A DNA stretch of 64,000 bases from positions 248,001 through 312,000 of the forward strand of contig NZ_JACJPL010000031.1 of NCBI RefSeq assembly GCF_014696065.1, read 5' to 3'. The stretch's first letter is position 1. Each line of letters starts with the position of its first letter. The stretch comes from Leptolyngbya sp. FACHB-261. Its GTDB lineage: Bacteria > Cyanobacteriota > Cyanobacteriia > FACHB-261. The notes beneath the pieces are model-generated. The model ran no database searches. It saw nothing but the letters and a program-made list of their open reading frames with translations, and was not told the DNA's origin. A program made the translations under genes and the position numbers. Of the stretch, positions 38,091-47,389 are shown piece after piece.

Positions 38091-39086
38091 ATGGATGGAC
38101 AGCAGCCTTTCTGGAGAGTTTTCGGTTGGCACAAGGCCAGCAGCCAGGCAATAGGACTGACGCTGTTGGGGAATTTATGGCTGGGATGCTTATTCCTACG
38201 AGTAGAACCGGGAGCAGCTCAAACTTCGCAACCACCCACTCCAACGGAACAGGTTGGTAGGCAGTCTGCTCAGCAGTGGTTTGAGCAGGGCAACCGCCAT
38301 ATCGAGCAGGGCAACTTACCCCAGGCAACTGCTGCGTTTCGGCGGGCAATCGAACTTGATGCCCGCCTAGCCCCGGCTCACTACAATCTAGGTTTGGCAC
38401 TGCGCCAACAGGGCGATCTACAGGGAGCAGTGAATAGCTTCTATCAGGCGGTGCGCAATCAGCCCAATTTCGCTCTGGCTTACGCCAATCTAGGAGCAGC
38501 CCTACTGGAAGGGGGGAATCTGGACCAAGCAGCTGCCTACCTCCAACGGGGCATCCAGATCGATCCTAATTTGGGTCTAGCTCAGTACAACTTGGGCTTG
38601 GTCTATCAGCGCCAAGGCCGCTTTGACCAGGCAATTGCAGCTCTGCAACAGGCCGTTCGGTTGAGCCCAGGAGCGGCCGAGCCGCCTTATTACCTTGGCC
38701 TCGCCTATCAAGGCAAAGGTCAGTTGCCTGAAGCTGCCACTGCCTTTCGTCAGTCTCTGGCGGCGAATCGCAATGCGCCCACCGCTCACTATGGCCTGGG
38801 CTCAGTTCTGTTTCAGCAAGGAGATCTCAACGGTGCCCTCGCCGCCTTTCGCGAGGCGACCCGCCTCGATCCCAACTATGCCAATGCCTACTATGCTGCG
38901 GGGTTAGTATTTGCCCAGCAGGGACAGGCAGCACAAGCAGCCCAGGTCCTTAACTACGCCCGTAGCCTGTTCAATGCTCAGGGCAATGCTCAATGGACAA
39001 GGCTGACTGAAACTCAGCTCCAGCGCCTTCAGGGGGGCCAAGCTGGACAAGCTCCAGCCTCACCTGCGGGAGCCAGTTCTCCCTAA
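38091..39086 (+). CDS. TPR repeat protein, exported or membrane-anchored
   Basis: 331 residues. A hydrophobic segment near residue 20-35 (GLTLLGNLWLGCLFLRV) is followed by AAQT, so it is exported or anchored. From about residue 65 there are six or seven tetratricopeptide repeats with the consensus pattern, for example AHYNLGLALRQQGDLQGAVN, LAQYNLGLVYQRQGRFDQAI and AHYGLGSVLFQQGDLNGALA. The last ~20 residues are Gln/Gly/Pro-rich. It is a scaffold for protein contacts with unknown partners. It lies 27 bases after the lipoprotein gene. Confidence 0.9.
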   Translation: MDGQQPFWRVFGWHKASSQAIGLTLLGNLWLGCLFLRVEPGAAQTSQPPTPTEQVGRQSAQQWFEQGNRHIEQGNLPQATAAFRRAIELDARLAPAHYNLGLALRQQGDLQGAVNSFYQAVRNQPNFALAYANLGAALLEGGNLDQAAAYLQRGIQIDPNLGLAQYNLGLVYQRQGRFDQAIAALQQAVRLSPGAAEPPYYLGLAYQGKGQLPEAATAFRQSLAANRNAPTAHYGLGSVLFQQGDLNGALAAFREATRLDPNYANAYYAAGLVFAQQGQAAQAAQVLNYARSLFNAQGNAQWTRLTETQLQRLQGGQAGQAPASPAGASSP

Positions 39087-39121
39087 AACCAGATCTCTAG
39101 AACTAGCACTTCGAGTCAAAA

Positions 39122-39152
39122 CGCTGAGATTGATTTTCCCGGCTCCTCAGCG
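39122..39152. terminator. Weak convergent terminator hairpin
   Basis: A 7-bp stem (CGCTGAG at 39122-39128 with CTCAGCG at 39146-39152) sits between the convergent TPR and priA genes. No T tract adjoins. Confidence 0.4.
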
Positions 39153-39155
39153 ACT

Positions 39156-41651
39156 TTATAGAATCGTCAGTGGATCCACATCAATGGTCAGACTGACGCC
39201 AGTCGCACACAGATTGCGCAACGCTATTAAATCGGGAAACTCGCTTGTGTCACGGGGAAGCTTGAGCAGCACCTGCCAGCGATAGCGTCGAGCTACCCGA
39301 GGCACCAGAGCTGGCGCGGGACCGAGCACATCACAAAAAGCTGCATCCCGGACTGTCTGAGCCACTAGTGTTGCACTCTCTGCTACCGCACCGCCATCTG
39401 GCCCACTTATACGCAGTAGGACCAAACGGCTGAAGGGAGGGTAAAGCTGGTCCGCTCGCTCCTGCAACTCTGCCCGCATAAAGCTCAGCAACTCATGGGC
39501 CTGCACAGCTTGAATGACTGGGTGCTCTGGTGTGTAGGTTTGCAGAATGACCCGTCCTGGCTCTTCACCGCGCCCGGCCCGTCCTGCAACTTGAGTCAAA
39601 GTTTGAAAGGCACGCTCTGCCGCTCGGAAGTCAGCAAAATTAAGCAAGCCATCTGCCGAGACCACACCAACTAGCGTCACCTGCGGCAGATCAATGCCCT
39701 TGGTCAACATCTGGGTACCCACCAGCACATCAGCCTCACCGCTTGCAAAGCGTCCCAGCAGTTGGGCATGTGCCCCTTTATTACGGGTGGTGTCGCTGTC
39801 GTAGCGGATCACGCGCAGATCAGGAAACAATTGAGCTAGCTCTTGCACAACTCGTTGGGTGCCGCTGCCAAAATGACGGAAGTAGGGTGATTCACACTGC
39901 GGGCACTCAGGCGGATGACCCTGGCTATGACCACAGTAGTGACAACGCAGAAGCGGCTTGGCGTTGAGATGAGGATGGTGAAAAGCCAGCGAGACATCGC
40001 AATTCGGGCACTCCATCACAAAGCCACAGGCGCGACAGGAGACAAAGGTGCTGTGACCGCGACGGTGAATAAATAAAATTCCCTGCTGCCGTCGCTCCTG
40101 CAGCTCCCACAAAGCCGCTTGCAAGCGCTGGCTAAAAATTGAGCGATTGCTGGCTCGAAACTCCGAGCGCATATCCACCACCTCAACCGGCGGCAGTGGC
40201 CGTTGACCGACCCGATGCGGCAAGCTCAGATAGGTAGGTACGTCAAGTGGTTCAGTGGCGTCCCCTACCACCTGCTGCCAGGTTTCCAGGGCTGGGGTCG
40301 CTGAGCCTAGTACCAGTGGGCATTGGTCCAGCTCCGACCGCCAGCGAGCAACTAAACCAGCGTGGTAGCAAGGCTGGGGCTGATCCTGCTTAAACGAAGC
40401 GTCATGTTCTTCGTCCAGCACAATCAAGCCCAAATTGGGTAAGGGTGCAAACACCGCTGAGCGAGTGCCAATCACTACCCAAGTCCGGCCGGAGAGCATC
40501 TGCCGCCAAGTGTCATAACGCTCCCCATCGGAGAGAGCACTGTGATACACCTGCACCGCATCCCCAAACCGGGCTCGAAAGCGGTCTGTGAGTTGAGGAG
40601 TGAGACCGATCTCAGGTACCAGCACCAAGGCCGAGCGGCCAGATTGCAAAATGGGCGCGATTGCCTGGAGGTAAACTTCAGTTTTGCCCGAACCGGTAAT
40701 GCCATGCAGCAGCACTTGTGCTGAACCCTGCAAGCCCTGAATCGCCTCAAGGGCCTGAGCCTGGTGGAAAGTTAGCCGCTTAGCGCTATCGGACACAGGG
40801 GTTGCCCCTGGTAGACCGCTCCGCAACACCTCCCGGTCCTGTAAGCTAACGTAGCCCTTACGCTCCAGGGCTTTCAGCACAGCTGAGGTAGTATGACAGG
40901 CTTGCAATAGCTCACTGGCCCAGAGATCCCCCCCCTGTCGTCGCAGCACCTCCAACACTTCGCGCTGCCGTGGGCTGAGGTCCATCACAGCATCGCTGGC
41001 CCGGACTAGAGTTACAGCCTGACGAGTCTTAGGGCGGGGTGGCTCTGGGGCAGCTAGATAACTGTCTACCCAGCGCCGTTGCAACAACTCCCGCAGCCCC
41101 CGCTCGGCGCCCGGTACAGCTTTGCGCAGATGGTTCCAGGCACAATCCTGGCCCACAGTTTGTTGGAGATAGCTGATTAGGGCGCGGCCTGCAGGGCTCA
41201 GAAAAGTTTCAGCCCCCGGTGGCATTACCCCCATTTGGCAGCGGATCCGGCGCTGCGCGCGGGCCAGCAGTCCCGGCGGCAAGGCCACGCGCACGGCTTG
41301 CACGAGCGGTGTGCAGTAGTAGGCAGCAACCCGCTCTAGCAGAATCCAAAACGGAGCTGAAAAAAAACTGGGGCTGACCACCTCAACAACCAGCCGAATC
41401 TGAGTAGATGTCAGCTCAGTCGGTAATTGGCTCAGACAACGTACAACGATTCCGCCAACCTGGCTGCTGCTAAAGGGAACCGAAACGATGTCCCCTGTGC
41501 TGACCTTCAAACCAGGTGGCACTGCATAAGTATAGAGATCTTGAACCCCTGCGCAGTCTACCAATACCTCGACCCAAGCCACCGGTGGTACAGGGGGCTT
41601 GGGTTCAATAGATTCAGCGAGGCAAAGGGCGAGCTGGGCTGGGTCGCTCAT
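39156..41651 (-). CDS. priA: Primosomal replication protein N' (PriA helicase)
   Basis: About 831 residues from the ATG at 41651; a GTG at 41675 adds eight. The N-terminal 3'-end binding domain has VEVLVDCAG-type sequence. The helicase core has GITGSGKTEVYLQAI (Walker A), VLDEEHDASFK (motif II), and GTQMLTKGIDLPQVTLVGVV. The zinc-binding Cys cluster is CRACGFVMECPNC followed by CHYCGHSQG and CPQC. It restarts collapsed replication forks. The cyanobacterial enzyme is longer than E. coli PriA (732), chiefly in the N-terminal part. Confidence 0.95.
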   Translation of the reverse strand: MSDPAQLALCLAESIEPKPPVPPVAWVEVLVDCAGVQDLYTYAVPPGLKVSTGDIVSVPFSSSQVGGIVVRCLSQLPTELTSTQIRLVVEVVSPSFFSAPFWILLERVAAYYCTPLVQAVRVALPPGLLARAQRRIRCQMGVMPPGAETFLSPAGRALISYLQQTVGQDCAWNHLRKAVPGAERGLRELLQRRWVDSYLAAPEPPRPKTRQAVTLVRASDAVMDLSPRQREVLEVLRRQGGDLWASELLQACHTTSAVLKALERKGYVSLQDREVLRSGLPGATPVSDSAKRLTFHQAQALEAIQGLQGSAQVLLHGITGSGKTEVYLQAIAPILQSGRSALVLVPEIGLTPQLTDRFRARFGDAVQVYHSALSDGERYDTWRQMLSGRTWVVIGTRSAVFAPLPNLGLIVLDEEHDASFKQDQPQPCYHAGLVARWRSELDQCPLVLGSATPALETWQQVVGDATEPLDVPTYLSLPHRVGQRPLPPVEVVDMRSEFRASNRSIFSQRLQAALWELQERRQQGILFIHRRGHSTFVSCRACGFVMECPNCDVSLAFHHPHLNAKPLLRCHYCGHSQGHPPECPQCESPYFRHFGSGTQRVVQELAQLFPDLRVIRYDSDTTRNKGAHAQLLGRFASGEADVLVGTQMLTKGIDLPQVTLVGVVSADGLLNFADFRAAERAFQTLTQVAGRAGRGEEPGRVILQTYTPEHPVIQAVQAHELLSFMRAELQERADQLYPPFSRLVLLRISGPDGGAVAESATLVAQTVRDAAFCDVLGPAPALVPRVARRYRWQVLLKLPRDTSEFPDLIALRNLCATGVSLTIDVDPLTIL

Positions 41652-41757
41652 GGCACACCACAAACTCACTGCCACTTAAGGATAGGGCTCTAAGCGGCTT
41701 TGCGGTAGATATAGTGTTTCCCGGAGTTCCAAAGCTGCTCAAACACTAGTGCTGCCT

Positions 41758-42666
41758 TTATGGAGTCGCAGTACCAGGGGTTCTCGCTGCTTGAGGCACC
41801 GCTGGGCTTGCCGTTGAAGCTGGGAGGCTAGTAGGAGCCCTCGGCACGGGACTATTGGTATAGCTACTGGCTGGATTAGCAAATCCAGGTCGATAGGTCA
41901 AAGGCTTATAACTACTGCTTGAGCCTGGGACGGAGGTTGAGCTTGGCGCTCCTCCCGAAACTCCAGTCGAGGGTGCAGTAGTTGAGCCGGTAAAGCCAGC
42001 GGAACCAGTAGACCCAGCTGAACCAGACGGGGAAGAACTGGTGGAACTGCCAGACTGGGCAGCAGGGGCAGGTTGGCTTATGCCACTTTGCACGGGCCCT
42101 GTCTGGATTGGACCAGCATTGATCGGGCCACTGTCTAAAGGTCCAGCGGGTAAGGGACCGGTCTGGATAGTACTGGATGCGTTAGGCGCCGGAGCAACTG
42201 GGACAGCTGAGCCTGCCGCTGTCGAACCTGCCGCCGCTGAACCGGGTAGCTGATAGTTGCGACGATAGGGCTCAAACGGATCGACCACACCGCTACTACC
42301 AGCCGCAGGGGCAGGTTCAGTATCTGAGAACAAATTGTCAAGGCCCAAATCTACGTTTTGCCTGGCTGGCAAATTGTTCCCAGTTTGATTGGCCCCATTT
42401 GCCGGATTAGGTTGACGCTGATCGCGTTGCTGGGGAACTAGACTCTTGGAGGCCCGAACTGGCGTAAACTTATCGCTTTCTGCTTTGACCACACGGGTGG
42501 CATTGAGATACCAAAGCGCCCCCATGCCAGAGCCCAACATGACCAGCATCACGAGAAAGGTTGGATTTCCCAACAAACGGCTCAGCAGACGAGATAACTT
42601 ATTCGTCCTTCGCCCTGAACGGCTTGCAGCCGTTCGCGTTCCGTTGAATAGGCTACTCAGTTTCAT
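41758..42666 (-). CDS. Ser/Gly/Pro-rich single-span membrane protein
   Basis: 302 residues. The N-terminus is basic with many Ser/Arg. One span lies at FLVMLVMLGSGMGALWYL (~37-54). The rest is low complexity: repeated short motifs PSGSAG/STGSAG, GPIQTGPVQSG and PSTG, interrupted by PSSTS-type runs. No enzyme motif is visible. Such proteins can be envelope spacers. Codon usage looks like its neighbours. It is divergent-free, in a minus-strand run with DUF1823. Confidence 0.65.
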   Translation of the reverse strand: MKLSSLFNGTRTAASRSGRRTNKLSRLLSRLLGNPTFLVMLVMLGSGMGALWYLNATRVVKAESDKFTPVRASKSLVPQQRDQRQPNPANGANQTGNNLPARQNVDLGLDNLFSDTEPAPAAGSSGVVDPFEPYRRNYQLPGSAAAGSTAAGSAVPVAPAPNASSTIQTGPLPAGPLDSGPINAGPIQTGPVQSGISQPAPAAQSGSSTSSSPSGSAGSTGSAGFTGSTTAPSTGVSGGAPSSTSVPGSSSSYKPLTYRPGFANPASSYTNSPVPRAPTSLPASTASPAVPQAARTPGTATP

Positions 42667-42772
42667 GGAGACCCGGGAGCTCAGCTGCCCCCAGTCTAGC
42701 TGCTACAGAGCAGCTGGCAAGCTGAAACCGTATAAACCCGCAAGTTCCTGCTCAGAATGATCACCCGTAGAT

Positions 42773-43162
42773 TTACACCTCAGCCTCCGGAGCAGTTGGC
42801 TCCTGAGCGTGCAACTGGCTGAGGAGCCAATTGGCAGCAGTGGCCCGACGAGTCTTGCGAGGTACCAGTTCACTCACTTTGTAACCGGCAAAGCCCAAAT
42901 CCTCTTTGAGCAATTGCTTGTGGGCAGCAGGAATCGAGCGAGTCAATTTAACGGTCGCGGGACGGCTAGCGATAAAATCAGGCGGTTCTGGGTATTCGTC
43001 TCGCCACTCTGGTACAACTGCCCCCGTGTCCCAATTGCCATCCGTCAAATTTTGACGATACCCAAGGTAGTGCCAGAGCAGTCGGTTTAAGGTAGCATCA
43101 TCGATTGTGTCGGTCAAAATGGCCCAGATCGTTTCCCGAGTTAAAGGCGGCAAGCTAGACAT
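42773..43162 (-). CDS. DUF1823 family protein
   Basis: About 129 residues from the ATG at 43162; a longer frame to 43246 adds an unrelated N-terminus. The core has LNRLLWHYLGYRQNLTDGNW, VVPEWRDEYPEPPDFIASRP, ATVKLTRSIPAAHKQLLKED and PRKTRRATAANWLL. These recall the DUF1823 family shared by cyanobacteria and plant chloroplasts. Function is not known. The basic PRKTRR patch would permit nucleic acid contact, but this is speculation. Confidence 0.85.
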   Translation of the reverse strand: MSSLPPLTRETIWAILTDTIDDATLNRLLWHYLGYRQNLTDGNWDTGAVVPEWRDEYPEPPDFIASRPATVKLTRSIPAAHKQLLKEDLGFAGYKVSELVPRKTRRATAANWLLSQLHAQEPTAPEAEV

Positions 43163-43774
43163 TAGATTCAAACAACTGGCAAGATTAAAAATCGAGTCAA
43201 CAAGTGCCGCAATAGTGTATGTACGGCTAAGCTTCCTGAGGCTCATTTATGAGTTTAGGAGGATATAAATGGTCAGAACGCTTTATTAACATTACTAAGC
43301 CTTGGCAGAAGAGCCATTAGTCATAACGGGACCTCATAATAGGAGCCCGACAGAATACTGGTGTTATCCTGCTAACACTTCTCATAGTTTTATGGCTTAA
43401 AACCATTCAGCTATTTGCAGTCATGGTTAGGCAAAAATCATTTAGCTAGAATCTTGCTCCCCAGTATTGGGGGAAGGCGCATTAGCCCTGCATTTCAAGG
43501 GTTCTAGGGTCTAGTTCAGATGCAGACTAGCTCAGGATTCAGTCTATGTCAGCAAGGAAGCGTTGCAGCTAGAGTTGAACCTTGCCTAACATCATCAGTG
43601 CCTGCGCTCACACCACAATCAACCAAGGTAAGAGAGCCATAAGTGATTCTGGATTTGTCGTGAAATTAAATTACAAATCCCTTTCACACAACCAGCCAAT
43701 CCGCGCCCTGAGGCTTTACTTTTCCCTTAGTATCAGTGATAGTGCCGTTTCCACCAAGAGAGGACCACTGACTG
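43163..43774. other. Gene-free region upstream of petF
   Basis: About 610 bases. At 43257-43289 there is a strong AGGAGGA, a 5-6 base spacer and an ATG opening a six-codon frame (MVRTLY), on the plus strand. A small hairpin (TCCCCA 43458-43463 with TGGGGGA 43468-43474) follows. The rest should contain the petF promoter and 5' leader; a frame at 43582-43833 overlapping petF is a shadow. Confidence 0.45.
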
Positions 43775-44074
43775 ATGGCAACCTTCAAGGTCACACTGAT
43801 CAGCGAAGCCGAAGGGCTAAACACTACCATTGAAGTACCCGATGACGAGTACATCCTTGATGTAGCTGAGGAACAGGGAATTGACCTACCCTACTCCTGC
43901 CGTGCGGGTGCTTGCTCCACCTGTGCTGGCAAAATTGTCGAGGGAACGATTGACCAGTCTGACCAGTCTTTCCTGGATGATGATCAGATCGAAGCAGGCT
44001 ATGTCTTAACCTGCGTGGCTTACCCCACTTCCGACTGCACCATCCAAACTCACCAAGAAGAAGAGCTTTACTAG
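43775..44074 (+). CDS. petF: [2Fe-2S] ferredoxin, plant type
   Basis: 99 residues. The cluster ligands are Cys42, 47, 50 and 80 in [11 protein letters not shown] and [13 protein letters not shown], the standard photosynthetic pattern. The N-terminal beta strand ([13 protein letters not shown]) and the acidic C-terminus (HQEEELY) fit soluble ferredoxin I that receives electrons from photosystem I and passes them to FNR and other enzymes. The long upstream gap and the strong terminator suggest a monocistronic, highly expressed unit. Confidence 0.97.
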   Translation: MATFKVTLISEAEGLNTTIEVPDDEYILDVAEEQGIDLPYSCRAGACSTCAGKIVEGTIDQSDQSFLDDDQIEAGYVLTCVAYPTSDCTIQTHQEEELY

Positions 44075-44088
44075 CGCCTTCAGATGCA

Positions 44089-44133
44089 AGAGGCGGGGAC
44101 TGGAATGTGAGTCACATTCCAGTCCCCGCCTCT
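44089..44133. terminator. Very long perfect terminator palindrome after petF
   Basis: The 45 bases form an almost perfect palindrome of about 20-22 bp arms (44089-44110 with 44112-44133), G/C-rich at the base. TTTTC follows on the plus strand. It separates convergent petF and the SpoIID-like gene. Confidence 0.9.
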
Positions 44134-44149
44134 TTTCAATTCAATTAAT

Positions 44150-45817
44150 TCAATTCGCTTCTGGTTGCTTGACAGCTTCTCCATCAGCAAGTGCAGCACC
44201 AGGTTTCCGGCTCACCTGAACATCCTGGCCCACTCGCTCCAGCCGGGTGCCTGAGTAGTAGAAACTCAAAATGCGATTGTAGTTCCAGCCCAACCGCCCT
44301 AGGCGGTAAGAGCCTGTCTGGCTCATGCCAACCCCATGCCCTAAGCCGCCTCCCACAAAGCGATAGCCCTTTAAAATGGGGATTCCAGATCGGTTGTCGT
44401 AGAGCGGATCTAAGTAGAACAGGGTGCTGGTCGGTGCATAGAGAGCTTGCAAGATTTCATCTTTTTTGAGCACAATCGGCTCCCCATCAGTTTGAATTTC
44501 CACCTTAAGTGCCCGCCCAGAGGCTGAACGCTCGACAACGCGGACATCTCGAATCGTCGTGAACGAAGGGGCTGTGCCGCCCAAAGACGTGAAGTAGCGT
44601 TTCAGGAAGCTGGTCATATCCGCCAGGGTGCTATCTTCTCGCCAACGAAATACATTCCAGCCTTCTTCGTTGAATCCAGCTCGGCTATTCAAGAATGCTC
44701 GCAAGTTGGCTTCATCGGCTAGACTCCGGTTTGACAAATCCCAAGGTTGCCCCACGGAGTCAATAATTGTGCGCAGGTAAGGCCGATCTTCGCCATTCCA
44801 CATGTCGCTGTAGGGAGCAGTTACGCCTCCGGTGGCGGAGGAGTAGAGCGCATCAATCACCTGCCCATTAAAAGTTAGAACTTGACCTCGAGTTGAGGTG
44901 ACAGCCCGGTCACTAACGGCCAGGGTACCGGTGAGACCCTTATAAACCTGACAGTGGGTCGTTGCACACAGTTCATAATTGTCAATCTCAAAGCGGTGCA
45001 AATTGCGCAGGGCATAGGTCCGCGCCAGTACAGCCTGAGCTTGAACGGCATTAGCCGGAGCCCCGGGTCCAATCTCATGGGGGACCACTCCACGCAGGTA
45101 GGTTTCCAGGGGCACTTGGTTGACTAGACTGTAATTAGCGTAAGCATTGGGCTGTAAACGCAAAGAACCCGCATAAAGGTTACGGTTAACCCAGATCAGA
45201 CTGCGTCCTGAGCGGATGTCCAGTTCATCACGGCTGTAGCGGTAACCGTTGACGATCCAGGAAGCCTGGGGTCGCGCCCTAACTACCCGGCTCTCGATTT
45301 GAGCAAACTGATTGCCCTGTTGTCGCAGGCTATCGAGTAACAAACGCCGCAGCAAGGGTTCATTGTAGACTTCCCGCTGGGCCCACACCTGCCAACGTTT
45401 TGGCTGGGCAATTTCGACCTTTAAGCCTTTAGAGCGCCAGTAATTAGCACTGGCCTCGGCATTCTCATAACTACGATGGGCACTGACAATGAGACGCTCC
45501 TCCACTTCGGGAGGGGCCACTGGCTCACTAATCAACTCCAGCGTTACCTGATTGGTACGCAAAACTTGAGGCTGAGCGTTGTCGGGCTGCTTGAAGCTGA
45601 GGGTCAGGGTATCGCCAGGCATAGCTCGCAACTGCAAACGGTCTCCCGTTGACTCGCCAAAGCGCTGCACAATACCAATCTTCAGCTCAGGATTAAGAGC
45701 TGACTCTGAATCCTGACGACTAACGGCGAAGCTGGCCTCACCGAATAGGTTCAGCCAGCAAAATAAACCTAGAGCAACATGACCCAGCGGGGAAGTAAAC
45801 CAGAGGGAACGAGGCAT
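44150..45817 (-). CDS. SpoIID/LytB domain protein
   Basis: 555 residues. A signal-like segment at the N-terminus (GHVALGLFCWLNLFGEASF). Residues ~95-180 may form a SPOR-like fold (RLIVSAHRSYENAEASANYW and WQVWAQREVYNE). The SpoIID domain has YLRGVVPHEIGPGAPANAVQ, AQAVLARTYALRN, TTHCQVYKGL and YSSATGGVTAPYSDMWNG. In Bacillus, SpoIID is a lytic transglycosylase on denuded peptidoglycan; a wall role is inferred here. It ends in a Lys/Pro-rich tail. Confidence 0.88.
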   Translation of the reverse strand: MPRSLWFTSPLGHVALGLFCWLNLFGEASFAVSRQDSESALNPELKIGIVQRFGESTGDRLQLRAMPGDTLTLSFKQPDNAQPQVLRTNQVTLELISEPVAPPEVEERLIVSAHRSYENAEASANYWRSKGLKVEIAQPKRWQVWAQREVYNEPLLRRLLLDSLRQQGNQFAQIESRVVRARPQASWIVNGYRYSRDELDIRSGRSLIWVNRNLYAGSLRLQPNAYANYSLVNQVPLETYLRGVVPHEIGPGAPANAVQAQAVLARTYALRNLHRFEIDNYELCATTHCQVYKGLTGTLAVSDRAVTSTRGQVLTFNGQVIDALYSSATGGVTAPYSDMWNGEDRPYLRTIIDSVGQPWDLSNRSLADEANLRAFLNSRAGFNEEGWNVFRWREDSTLADMTSFLKRYFTSLGGTAPSFTTIRDVRVVERSASGRALKVEIQTDGEPIVLKKDEILQALYAPTSTLFYLDPLYDNRSGIPILKGYRFVGGGLGHGVGMSQTGSYRLGRLGWNYNRILSFYYSGTRLERVGQDVQVSRKPGAALADGEAVKQPEAN

Positions 45818-45874
45818 GGAGAAGGACCAGAGCTGTCAGAGTTGCCTGACATCATAGCCTTCCCACTCTCATTG

Positions 45875-45912
45875 AAACCAACCTTTGGATAGATGTATCA
45901 AAGCTGGTTTTT
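45875..45912. terminator. Imperfect hairpin between SpoIID and sigma genes
   Basis: AAACCA/CCTTTG pairs with CAAAG/TGGTTT across 45875-45912 with one internal mismatch. It lies downstream of the sigma gene stop in minus orientation and is T-rich on the plus strand. Terminator function is tentative. Confidence 0.35.
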
Positions 45913-45939
45913 ATGAACCCGCCAAGGTAAAAGACACCA

Positions 45940-47151
45940 TTAGGTAAGGGCTTCTAAATAGTCCCGCACCCGGTTGCGACGCTTTGGCTGCCGCAGTTTT
46001 TGCAGGGCTTTGGCTTCAATTTGTCGGACTCGTTCACGCGAGAGATCCAGAGCCCGCCCAATCTCTGCTAGCGAATAAGTTCGACCGTCACCCAATCCAA
46101 AGCGCATCCGAATGACATCGCGCTCCCGGTTGGTGAGATCGCTCAGAAGCTGTAACAGGTCGCGATGCAGCGCTTCGCGCATCATGACCTCTTCTGGAGA
46201 CACATTCTCAGTTTCCAGAAGGTCGCCTAGTTCTGTATCTTTGTCCTTGCCTACTTTGGTTTCTAGAGACACAGAGCGGGGCACCCGCACCAGCAGTTCG
46301 CGAACTTGTGGTGGGGTCATCTCTAGTTCTTCAGCGATGTCCTCAATTGTTGCCGTACGGCCCTTTTCTTGGGAGAGCTTACGCTGAGCTTTTTTAATCT
46401 TGTTCAGCTTCTCAGTAATGTGAACTGGCAGTCGGATCGTGCGGCTTTGCGTCGCGATGGCTCGGGTGATGCCTTGGCGAATCCACCAGTAAGCGTAGGT
46501 GCTGAAGCGATAGCCCTTGGTCGGATCGAACTTTTCAACGGCTCGTTCCAAGCCCAAAGTGCCTTCCTGGATCAGGTCCAGCAACTCTAGGCCGCGATTT
46601 TGATATTTCTTCGCTACCGAGACGACCAGGCGCAGGTTGGCCTTGATCATATGCTCTTTGGCTCGGGTGCCTTGGTCCTGAATTTGCTCTAGATCGCTCA
46701 GGCTAAGACCCGCTGCTGCGGCCCAAGCCCGCTTGCCGTCTGCAAGAATCTGCTTAAGCTCTGCTGTGTCCGCTAGGCTCGATTCGGCTGCCCAGCGCTC
46801 TAGAGAGGGACGGTGCCCAAGCTGAGCAATCAGGCGATCACGCACTTCAATGACATGAGCGAGCGGCTGGAGCGCTACTTGGTCCTCTTGAGCTGCTTTG
46901 CTCCGCAGTTCCAACAGTGCCATATAGCGTTGGACTCTCTGGGCTTCTGATACCTCTTCATCTCGCGCCAGTAACTTGACACGCCCGATTTCTTGCAGAT
47001 AAAGACGAACTAAGTCTGTTGTGCGGCGACCTGGAGAGCCTTTGAAATCAGCAACTAACTCAACGTCCTCTACGTCTACCTCTAGATCTTTAGAGTCTGG
47101 CTCAAAGTCTTGGCCGTACTCGGCTTCAGCGTCGAAAGGTATTCCTGCCAT
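45940..47151 (-). CDS. Group-2 RNA polymerase sigma factor (sigma-70 family)
   Basis: About 403 residues from the ATG at 47151; a start at 47205 would add 18. Region 1.2 begins TDLVRLYLQEIGRVKLLARD. A long non-conserved spacer follows. Region 2 is nearly canonical: AKEHMIKANLRLVVSVAKKY, GLELLDLIQEGTLGL, YRFSTYAYWWIRQGITRAIA. Region 3 (HITEKLNKIKKAQRKL) and region 4.2 helix-turn-helix (SLAEIGRALDLSRERVRQIE) complete it. Region 1.1 is absent. It resembles the SigC-like group by linker, but the letter is uncertain; group 2 factors are non-essential and stress- or carbon/nitrogen-linked. Confidence 0.9.
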   Translation of the reverse strand: MAGIPFDAEAEYGQDFEPDSKDLEVDVEDVELVADFKGSPGRRTTDLVRLYLQEIGRVKLLARDEEVSEAQRVQRYMALLELRSKAAQEDQVALQPLAHVIEVRDRLIAQLGHRPSLERWAAESSLADTAELKQILADGKRAWAAAAGLSLSDLEQIQDQGTRAKEHMIKANLRLVVSVAKKYQNRGLELLDLIQEGTLGLERAVEKFDPTKGYRFSTYAYWWIRQGITRAIATQSRTIRLPVHITEKLNKIKKAQRKLSQEKGRTATIEDIAEELEMTPPQVRELLVRVPRSVSLETKVGKDKDTELGDLLETENVSPEEVMMREALHRDLLQLLSDLTNRERDVIRMRFGLGDGRTYSLAEIGRALDLSRERVRQIEAKALQKLRQPKRRNRVRDYLEALT

Positions 47152-47389
47152 AGCGATTGTCTCAGCGGCTCCAGATGGACGGACGATAGAGAGTGTGATC
47201 AACAACCCGACCTTAGTGTTCCCAATGAATCAGGTTCTTCGAACATTGACCCGAGCTTCTGCTTCTGTTGCAAAGGTCAAGGGCAAGTCGTAATAAACAG
47301 TCACCCCAACGAGCCTGCTAGACTGAACTGATTCGTTCCTAGACAACGAGATCAACCCAAAGCTGAGATCGCTACTGCTGTGCATTGGC

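Noticed and set aside
43582-43833. 83-codon frame overlapping the petF start
   Set aside because: Out of phase with petF, no family features, and petF is secure.
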